Shown here: piece after piece, positions 1-4,758 of the stretch | Position numbering within the stretch: the stretch's first letter is position 1 | Layout of the letters: each line of letters opens with the position of its first letter | Assembly (NCBI GenBank): GCA_964567045.1 | Contig: CAZMLE010000107.1 | Location: 1-10,696 of the forward strand | Direction: 5' to 3' | Source: JAFNGF01 sp964567045 | Lineage (GTDB): Bacteria > Planctomycetota > Phycisphaerae > Sedimentisphaerales > Anaerobacaceae | DNA length: 10,696 nt | Program-made: the position numbers and the translations under genes | Notes under the pieces: model-generated | What the model was told of the DNA's origin: nothing | Database searches by the model: none | What the model saw: the letters and a program-made list of their open reading frames with translations, nothing else

Positions 1-2
1 AA

Positions 3-182
3 GGTACTCTCCTAGCTGTAGATGTGTTTGTCCAATTCACACTGAACCACTACATGAAGGCCAACGAACCTTTTAGAACCGGTGGAAGAGCCAACATTCT
101 GTGGCTGGATGGACATGTATCGCCTCTTGAAGAGACTACCGGCGATGATGTCCCTAAGTGGTGGTATACGGGCGTAAAGTAA
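3..182 (+). CDS. C-terminal end of a pilin-like H-X9-DG protein (5' end outside window)
   Basis: The frame is open from the left edge to a TAA at 180-182 and encodes 59 visible residues. From about base 58 on it matches the end of the complete pilin gene at 699-1454 with a constant offset of 1272 bases. It carries the same LWLDGHVS motif and the same WWYTGVK end. About 15 of 122 aligned bases differ, yet only four residues change in the last 40 (I/V, P/A, L/I, K/E), which suggests both copies evolved as coding sequence. The first 57 bases show no clear similarity to the second copy, although the frame and a histidine (codon at 48) line up. It is either the end of an intact paralogue or a remnant; the N-terminus is not visible. 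A secreted pseudopilin-like role is inferred from the second copy. Confidence 0.7.
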   Translation, partial: GTLLAVDVFVQFTLNHYMKANEPFRTGGRANILWLDGHVSPLEETTGDDVPKWWYTGVK

Positions 183-300
183 GATTAAACCCAAACGCGC
201 CTGGCTGAAACGCGGCGAGAAATCAAACATCAGAAATTAGAATTGCGGAGTTGCCACAGCGCGGCAACGACATTGTTAATTCTGCATTTTGATATTTGCA
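183..300 (+). other. Spacer between pilin and radical SAM fragment, copy 1, with hairpin
   Basis: This spacer is nearly the same as the one at 1455-1579, apart from a 7-base difference in length. It contains a short inverted repeat, GTTGCC and GGCAAC flanking 7 bases (about 250-268). No clear Shine-Dalgarno sequence precedes the ATG at 301. There is no T-run directly after the hairpin, so a terminator call is weak. Confidence 0.5.
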
Positions 301-525
301 ATGACCGACCCTGACGACGGCTATCCGCGATACGTACAGCCTGGGTTTACTCCTTTTGATCCAGTGGAGCTTGCCGGGCGGACCGAAGAAATTGTCTGTC
401 GCGGCGACCGCCGTAAATACACGAAATTCTACTGCCCAGGGGTATATGGGGGGATCGCAAGAGGCTATACCTGTGGGTGCTGTTTGCGTTGTATTTTCCG
501 CTGGTTTGATTTGAGCGGACTCTGA
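301..525 (+). pseudogene. Truncated radical SAM protein fragment, copy 1
   Basis: These 74 codons are almost identical to the first 74 of the intact radical SAM gene at 1580-2368, including the GDRRKYTKFY and VYGGIA stretches. The similarity stops at about base 520, five codons before the TGA. The fragment keeps two cysteines of the radical SAM CxxxCxxC motif (C60, C64), but the third is arginine (TGC to CGC, residue 67). It lacks all of the barrel after that point, so it cannot bind a normal [4Fe-4S] cluster and is very unlikely to be active. A TTG at 289 would add four residues and gives the same result. It probably arose by duplication of the pilin-radical SAM module followed by loss of the 3' part. 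Most base differences from the intact copy are silent, so the decay looks fairly recent. Confidence 0.75.
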
Positions 526-556
526 CGATCAAATACAAAAAATCCTGTTCACACAG

Positions 557-585
557 TTGCATTTTGCAGAATTGTTTAGTATCAT
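557..585 (+). promoter_or_regulatory. Possible sigma70-type promoter for the pilin gene
   Basis: A TTGCAT box (557-562) and a TATCAT box (580-585) are separated by 17 bases, just upstream of the intact pilin gene. The -10 box matches consensus at five of six positions, the -35 at only three. It lies right after the point where the first radical SAM copy breaks off. Confidence 0.3.
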
Positions 586-698
586 AAACACATCACGGCA
601 TGCACGGCGCCGCCAGATTGTAGAGCATAGAGTTGCCAGCTTCAGGGGAACTAATGTCTCACCTGGATATGGCAGGCAGATATGTGAGAGGCGAAGGT

Positions 699-1454
699 AT
701 GAGTAATTTCCAAGTAAGGCGCATTAGGAGAATGGCCCGGGGATTTACCTTGATAGAATTATTGGTGGTCATCGCTATCATTGCCATATTGATGGCCATC
801 ATTACCCCCGCTCTGAGAAAGGCCAGAGAAAGTACGCGGGAGACAGTCTGCAGGTCGAACCTTAGAGGTGTGGGAGTGGGCCTGTTGCTCTACCTGCAGG
901 ATAATGATTATGTGATGGCTGATTCCCGCCAAACGAATCAATTCTTCTGGTACGATGCATCGGGTAATTTCAGAAAAACCAATGATAATCAGGCTTATTG
1001 GGGCGTTGCCTACAAAGATTATATAAAAGACACTAAAGTCTTCGGCTGCCCCAGTTTCAGGAAGGTCGCTGAGTTAATATATTCTGTTGATCCGGCATTA
1101 ATTCAAGAGGCGGCGTTTGGCCTGAATGGAAATGTTAGCCGCAAAAAGACCACCGACATTCGGGACCAGTCAAAGTTTGTTATAGCTCACGATCATGTTG
1201 AACCGCGGATGGAACAGGGCAGCCGGGACATGTTTCATAATGACGGGCCCGGCACTATGAATCTAACGCACTATCGGCAAGGTGGCAGCCGCGCAAGATT
1301 CTATTTCGGGATCTTCAGACACAACAGAAGAGCCAACGAACCTTTTAGAACCGGTGGAAGGGCGAACGTTCTATGGCTTGATGGGCATGTGTCCGCTATT
1401 GAAGAGACTACCGGTGACGATGTCCCCGAGTGGTGGTACACGGGCGTAAAGTAA
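699..1454 (+). CDS. Type II secretion-like pseudopilin with H-X9-DG C-terminal domain
   Basis: The product is a 251-residue pilin-like protein. A basic leader (MSNFQVRRIRRMARG) is followed by GFTLIELLVVIAIIAI, the classic class III prepilin cleavage site. Cleavage is expected after G15, with the conserved glutamate at position 5 of the mature chain, and a hydrophobic helix runs to about residue 37. The C-terminus has a histidine (H208) and the motif NVLWLDGHVS (D228-G229), which marks the prepilin-processing-associated H-X9-DG family common in planctomycetes and Lentisphaerae. The H-to-DG distance here is longer than nine. I chose ATG 699 because GAGAGG lies 7 bases upstream and it gives a normal short leader. 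ATG 654, preceded by AGGGG, would give a 15-residue longer leader. Such proteins are thought to form periplasmic pseudopilus-like structures or to be surface-exposed; the exact role is unknown. The radical SAM gene follows 125 bases downstream. Confidence 0.88.
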   Translation: MSNFQVRRIRRMARGFTLIELLVVIAIIAILMAIITPALRKARESTRETVCRSNLRGVGVGLLLYLQDNDYVMADSRQTNQFFWYDASGNFRKTNDNQAYWGVAYKDYIKDTKVFGCPSFRKVAELIYSVDPALIQEAAFGLNGNVSRKKTTDIRDQSKFVIAHDHVEPRMEQGSRDMFHNDGPGTMNLTHYRQGGSRARFYFGIFRHNRRANEPFRTGGRANVLWLDGHVSAIEETTGDDVPEWWYTGVK

Positions 1455-1579
1455 GATTGAACCCAAACGCGCCTGGCTGAAACGCGGCGAGAAATCAAAC
1501 ATCAAACATCAAAAATTAAAATTGCCCAGTTGCCGCGCCGCGGCAACAACCTCGTTAATTTTGCATCTTGACTTTTGCA
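1455..1579 (+). other. Spacer between pilin and radical SAM genes, copy 2, with perfect hairpin
   Basis: This spacer matches the one at 183-300. It has an extra 7-base unit (AAACATC in tandem near 1497-1510). It also has a perfect hairpin, GTTGCCGC and GCGGCAAC around a 3-base loop (about 1529-1547), that extends the 6-bp stem seen in copy 1. It is followed by an AT-rich run but not a clean T-tract. It could be a weak terminator or a leader structure for the radical SAM gene. Confidence 0.5.
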
Positions 1580-2368
1580 ATGATCAAGCCTGACGACGGC
1601 TATCCAAGATATGTACAGCCTGGGTTTACTCCTTTTGATCCAGTGGAGCTTGCCAGGCGGACGGAAGACATTGTCTGTCGCGGCGACCGCCGCAAATACA
1701 CGAAATTTTACTGCCCAGGCGTGTATGGAGGGATCGCAACAGGATACACCTGTGGGTGCTGTCTGCGCTGTATCTTCTGCTGGGTTCACTGGAGCAGGGA
1801 TTTTCCGGAAAAACATGGCTACTTCAGATCGCCGGAGCAGGCTTTCTACGAGCTCAGGCGGACGGCACGCAAGGCCCGAGTCGATCAGCTCCGAATATCC
1901 GGAGCTGAACCAACCTTAGGCAAGGAGCATCTGCTCGGCTTGTTGCAGAAAGTGGAAAACTCAGAATTTCGCCTGTTTATCCTGGAGACCAACGGCATCC
2001 TTCTTGGGGCCGATTCCGACTATGCACGGCAGATCGCTGGTTATAAGAAAGTTCACACGCGGGTCGCACTAAAAGCTGGTACGCCCGAGGCGTTCACCAG
2101 AAAGACCGGAGCCAAGCCGGAAAGCTTTGAGTTGCCTTTCCGAGGCATTGTGAATCTTTTGGAAGCGGGGGCAAGTTTTCACGTTGCGGCCATGACGGCA
2201 GATGCTCGGTTTGTTACTAAAGAGGAGCGCAAAGCTCTCATTGAGCGGCTGGCATCGATACATCCGGCACTGGTGAGAAAGCTGGAAGAGGAAGTGGTAA
2301 CTCCTTACCCCAATGCGCTCGAAAGGCTGCGACATGCAGGCGTCAGGCTGCAATGGAGCGATCAATGA
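1580..2368 (+). CDS. Radical SAM superfamily protein, function unknown
   Basis: The product is a 262-residue cytoplasmic protein. C60, C64 and C67 form the CxxxCxxC motif (CCLRCIFC), which binds the [4Fe-4S] cluster that cleaves S-adenosylmethionine. C58 adds a fourth nearby cysteine. GAEP at 108-111 matches the SAM-binding GGEP motif, and ETNG at 136-139 fits the next strand of the barrel. The chain is short for the superfamily and shows no SPASM or B12 domain. The N-terminal GDRRKYTKFY/VYGGIATGY region resembles uncharacterised bacterial and archaeal radical SAM proteins. I cannot name a substrate. ATG 1580 was chosen; TTG 1568 would add four residues; there is no good Shine-Dalgarno for either. 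The gene follows the pilin gene, and the same pairing occurs in the truncated copy upstream, so a link between the two products is possible but unproven. Confidence 0.85.
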   Translation: MIKPDDGYPRYVQPGFTPFDPVELARRTEDIVCRGDRRKYTKFYCPGVYGGIATGYTCGCCLRCIFCWVHWSRDFPEKHGYFRSPEQAFYELRRTARKARVDQLRISGAEPTLGKEHLLGLLQKVENSEFRLFILETNGILLGADSDYARQIAGYKKVHTRVALKAGTPEAFTRKTGAKPESFELPFRGIVNLLEAGASFHVAAMTADARFVTKEERKALIERLASIHPALVRKLEEEVVTPYPNALERLRHAGVRLQWSDQ

Positions 2369-2434
2369 GCAACACCGGCCGGCGCAGAAAAAAGGAGACA
2401 TAGGCGATTGATAATTAGCTTGCCATCACCCTGT

Positions 2435-2449
2435 CTCCACTTTGTGGAG
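2435..2449. repeat. Short hairpin in convergent spacer
   Basis: CTCCAC and GTGGAG are separated by TTT, a 6-bp stem with a 3-base loop, 67 bases after the radical SAM stop codon. No T-run follows. Confidence 0.4.
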
Positions 2450-2460
2450 TGCCCTGATGT

Positions 2461-2498
2461 GCCCCCGCGTCTTCCTGTCAGAAGACAGGAGCGGGGGC
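2461..2498. terminator. Strong GC-rich hairpin between convergent genes; possible bidirectional terminator
   Basis: GCCCCCG pairs with CGGGGGC, and inside it CCTGTC pairs with GACAGG around an AGAA loop, with a small bulge between. It sits in the 230-bp spacer between the converging radical SAM and ceramidase-like genes, where a terminator is expected. No T-tract follows on either strand, so factor-independent termination is not certain. Its left arm begins with the same 12 bases (GCCCCCGCGTCT) as the reverse strand of a palindrome inside the ThuA gene near 7050-7061, so it may be a member of a dispersed palindromic repeat family instead. Confidence 0.5.
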
Positions 2499-2598
2499 TT
2501 CGTAGCGAAAGCCGCTTTGCGTGCACTCACAACGCCAATATGATACCAATAAGAATAGCCCCTGTCAAATGAATTGTGGCTAACGTTACTCCAGTAAC

Positions 2599-3918
2599 CT
2601 ATGGTTCCGATAAACCCTTCTTCCTTTTTTCATTCTCAGCCATATTTGTTGGACGAGGGCACTCATTTACAAATCGCAGGGCCTGCTCGATAAAGATTTC
2701 GCCCGTCATTTCGCCCAGGCAAGTTCTACTTATGTAGTCGTAACGGGCGAAACTATTCCAATCGACCTTCGTCAGAATATAGCCGAAGGCATCGTTTGTA
2801 AGCCCAAACAGCGAATTGTGCTCGCCGTGCATCTTACGCTTGAGGTAGTAGCCGATGTTGGGCAGGGCCTCGCCGGGGATAGTGAGAATCTGAGCGTTTC
2901 CAAGATTCACCACGTTAACTTGTGTGGCCACCGCGCCTCTTTCATTCAGTTTGAAACCCAATGGGGACAGCTTGATCACGGAGCGGATGACCTCGCTTTC
3001 GACAGGCAGCTCAATTGTCGTGCTGCCGCAGAATAGGGCGGGATTCTCCTGGATAGGCGCACCAGCGATGATACGGAGCGACTCATCTGCGAGAAGGCGG
3101 CCGATGCGGATACACTGGTCCCAGGTCCTTATGTCTTTGCCGTCCGGGCCTCTGCAGTCAGCCGTTACCATTCCTCCAAGAGCGCCGTTCATGAAGATGC
3201 CGAGGCCGCCGCCGGCCTGTTCAATACGGTCGTAGAGGGGGCCTACGAAGTCGGGCGACAAAATGCCCTCGTCTGGCCCGATGACTTCAGGGTGGCAGGC
3301 ATAATTAACCAGCGTAGCAACAGGCTTATTCTTCGTGTCAAGTATCTGCATTACATGGCAGCGAGGGTCGTACAATTGCTCTGCGTAATAGTTGTACGCT
3401 ATTTTGCCCTGTGCCTTGCCGGTGGCAATCTTAATGGTTGCAGGCTGTAACCTGGCGACAGCTTCGTTTATGGCGTCAGCCAGCCTTGCGCAAACGGATT
3501 CCAGGTACTTGATGTCGGCGGCGGTCTTGCCGCTTTGATCCGGGAAGCCGTAGCAATCCGGGCCGCTATGATTATGTGTGGCACTGATAAGGATATTCTC
3601 TGGAGCGATGCCTGGAACCTGCCTGCGAACCTTTTCGCCCAGCACACTCGGAAAGCCAAGAAAGTCGGTGCTACAGATTGCGATGCGCGTGCCGGAGCCG
3701 TCTAAGACCAGCGCTCGCACAGTCAGCCTGCCGAGTCTTTGCGTGACAGGTTCAGAAGGGCCAATACCGCCTGAAACAGGCAGAAGTGGATCGGGAGTCA
3801 CGTCGCGGATAGCAACCGCCGCACGGAACTGGCCTCGGACGGAGCTGGCATTGGCCAAAAAGAAAACCGCCGCTGCCATCAGCAACATGGCAATTAACCT
3901 ATTACATTTGCCGCCCAT
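2599..3918 (-). CDS. Secreted neutral/alkaline ceramidase-family hydrolase
   Basis: The 439-residue product starts with a Sec-type signal peptide (hydrophobic core MLLMAAAVFFLA, cleavage near residues 25-29). The rest matches the N-terminal catalytic domain of the neutral/alkaline non-lysosomal ceramidase family. Likely zinc ligands are in THNHSGPD (114-121), ACHP (207-210), PGE (348-350) and NDAFGY (375-380). In known ceramidases a serine in a GDVSPN-like motif is the key catalytic residue; here the matching stretch is NGALGG (244-249), with glycine in place of serine. The C-terminal domain of true ceramidases is also missing. It is therefore probably a zinc hydrolase with another amide or ester substrate; family members of this kind are frequent among planctomycete sulfatase and glycosidase clusters. 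The ATG at 3918 has AAAGG nine bases upstream. The last 20 residues are charged and poorly conserved-looking. Confidence 0.82.
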   Translation of the reverse strand: MGGKCNRLIAMLLMAAAVFFLANASSVRGQFRAAVAIRDVTPDPLLPVSGGIGPSEPVTQRLGRLTVRALVLDGSGTRIAICSTDFLGFPSVLGEKVRRQVPGIAPENILISATHNHSGPDCYGFPDQSGKTAADIKYLESVCARLADAINEAVARLQPATIKIATGKAQGKIAYNYYAEQLYDPRCHVMQILDTKNKPVATLVNYACHPEVIGPDEGILSPDFVGPLYDRIEQAGGGLGIFMNGALGGMVTADCRGPDGKDIRTWDQCIRIGRLLADESLRIIAGAPIQENPALFCGSTTIELPVESEVIRSVIKLSPLGFKLNERGAVATQVNVVNLGNAQILTIPGEALPNIGYYLKRKMHGEHNSLFGLTNDAFGYILTKVDWNSFARYDYISRTCLGEMTGEIFIEQALRFVNECPRPTNMAENEKRKKGLSEP

Positions 3919-3989
3919 AATTACTACCTTTCAATTCTGTGTGCCTGGCTGTTTTTCAATCAGGGGCAATCGAAGCTTTTACCCGAGTT

Positions 3990-4049
3990 GTAGGGTATGC
4001 TCTGCATACCGCCAAGCCCGAATGGTATGCAGAGGCTGCGATACCCTAC
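3990..4049. repeat. Long two-part inverted repeat (60 bp)
   Basis: An outer 9-bp arm (GTAGGGTAT / ATACCCTAC) and an inner 11-bp arm (CTCTGCATACC / GGTATGCAGAG) enclose a 13-base loop. One base separates the arms on the left and six on the right. Twenty perfect pairs are far more than chance gives in this length, so this is a real structured or mobile-like element rather than a random palindrome. Confidence 0.75.
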
Positions 4050-4060
4050 GTCCAGACTAT

Positions 4061-4095
4061 ACTTGCCGGTGCCTAAGAATTCACCGGGCACAAGT
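4061..4095. repeat. Imperfect inverted repeat
   Basis: ACTTG and CCGGTG on the left pair with CACCGG and CAAGT on the right, around a 10-base loop with a 3-base bulge. Confidence 0.5.
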
Positions 4096-4117
4096 TTACG
4101 AGGCAAGCCGAACTTAG

Positions 4118-4142
4118 TCAATTGACCTGACAAGTCAGTTGA
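4118..4142. repeat. Small near-perfect inverted repeat
   Basis: TCAATTGAC and GTCAGTTGA pair with one mismatch around a 7-base loop. It could be an operator-like site, but no regulator can be named. Confidence 0.35.
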
Positions 4143-4150
4143 AGTTTATG

Positions 4151-4200
4151 GTGGCACGGGCTTCCAGCCCGTGAAAACACGGCCAAGATGGCCGTGCCAC
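4151..4200. repeat. 50-bp structured repeat, copy 1
   Basis: The element has two inner hairpins, CACGGGCT-TCC-AGCCCGTG and CACGGCC-AAGAT-GGCCGTG, enclosed by a terminal GTGGCA/TGCCAC pair. A second copy with only four differences lies at 9942-9991 in the same orientation. The arms allow competing pairings, since the outermost nine bases (GTGGCACGG) also pair with the last nine (CCGTGCCAC). Confidence 0.85.
4174..4196 (-). terminator. Possible intrinsic terminator of the STAS operon, formed by the repeat
   Basis: Read on the - strand, CACGGCC-ATCTT-GGCCGTG is followed directly by TTTT, 12 bases after the STAS stop codon. The position and form suit a factor-independent terminator. The T-run is short. 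Confidence 0.45.
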
Positions 4201-4207
4201 AGGTGGT

Positions 4208-4570
4208 CTAAGATTGTTTTTGTCGGATTGTCGTCTGTTTTGTGCTTTCGATGATCGCAACAGCGGAGGACCTGTCAGCCGCAAAGTGGAATAGATTCTC
4301 TATCCCGACGGTGCTGAAAACGCCTTTGGTTGGCAGGGCAACGCTGCACAGAACGAGCTTGCGCCCTCGCTCGAGTAGCAAGTGACGTAATATCATCAGA
4401 TTGGAGATGCTTGAAGATGTGATTATCTCAACCAGGCACAGATCGATTATTACATTGCATGGGCTCGCTTTGCTGATGGTTTCGTTGAGCTCTGCGAGCT
4501 GATTTCGCAGTTGTGGTTCTTTGGATAAGACAACCAGGAGAACATCATCCGATAATCTCTCAGTACGCAT
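4208..4570 (-). CDS. STAS-domain protein (anti-sigma-factor-antagonist-like)
   Basis: The product is 120 residues, close to the length of a single-domain STAS protein such as SpoIIAA. The pattern NVIIDLCLVEIITSSSISNL, then LERGRKLVLCSV, then GVFSTVGIENLF and a final SSAVAII helix, follows the STAS fold along its whole length. The serine that is phosphorylated in SpoIIAA lies in a DSSG motif. Here the region is TSSSIS, so a phosphorylatable serine is present but the preceding aspartate is not. ATG 4570 is chosen because it gives a normal STAS length, with a weak CGGGA seven bases upstream. The same frame stays open to ATG 4759, which overlaps the oxidoreductase stop as TGATG. That start would give 183 residues with an N-terminus I cannot relate to any domain. 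A role in partner switching is inferred; no kinase or sigma factor is in the window. Confidence 0.8.
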   Translation of the reverse strand: MRTERLSDDVLLVVLSKEPQLRNQLAELNETISKASPCNVIIDLCLVEIITSSSISNLMILRHLLLERGRKLVLCSVALPTKGVFSTVGIENLFHFAADRSSAVAIIESTKQTTIRQKQS

Positions 4571-4758
4571 TTGGACATCCCGATCAATACTGACCCCGAT
4601 CAAGTCGGGGGAGAAGCTCGAATTGTATATCGGAACATGCTTCGCCCAGATTAAGCAAAAAGTGCTGGAAATTTTTGGGCCGATAAGCACCGGTGGACGC
4701 GCATTTGCAATCGATGCAACCTGTGTGATCTGTGGATCCTTTTGGTCTATCCTGCGCA
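4571..4758 (-). other. Spacer before the STAS gene with hairpin and direct repeat
   Basis: The 188 bases between oxidoreductase and STAS gene contain a hairpin CCCCGA-TCAAG-TCGGGG (4594-4610) and two copies of CCCGATCAA (4579-4587 and 4595-4603) spaced 16 bases apart, just upstream of the chosen STAS start. These could be a regulatory site. A clear promoter was not found. Confidence 0.4.

Larger units (their letters stand above)
3919..4207. other. Gene-free stretch made of successive inverted repeats
   Basis: I see no credible gene here; the one long open frame across it (3578-4117) overlaps the ceramidase-like gene antisense. It holds four inverted repeats in a row: 3990-4049, 4061-4095, 4118-4142 and the 50-bp repeat at 4151-4200. 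It separates two - strand genes, so it must contain the end of the STAS transcript and the promoter and RBS of the ceramidase-like gene. No convincing -35/-10 pair was found for the latter. Confidence 0.6.

Noticed and set aside
1..1800. CRISPR or phage-type variable repeat system as the explanation of the duplicated segment
   Set aside because: The repeated unit contains ordinary genes, has only two copies, and there are no short regular repeats with spacers, no reverse transcriptase and no variable-base pattern limited to adenines.
1502..1816. - strand open frame opposite the start of the radical SAM gene
   Set aside because: The + strand gene has the full CxxxCxxC motif and a duplicate copy, so this frame is a shadow.
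2461..2498. Classical intrinsic terminator with T-run
   Set aside because: The stem is strong but neither strand has a T-tract after it, so only a tentative terminator call is kept.
3578..4117. + strand open frame running from the ceramidase-like gene into the repeat region
   Set aside because: It is antisense to a real signal peptide and then crosses the inverted repeats; no RBS and no domain.
4151..4200. Insertion sequence ends
   Set aside because: The 50-bp element is a complete small unit, the second copy is in the same orientation 5.8 kb away, and no transposase lies between them; a composite transposon is not supported.
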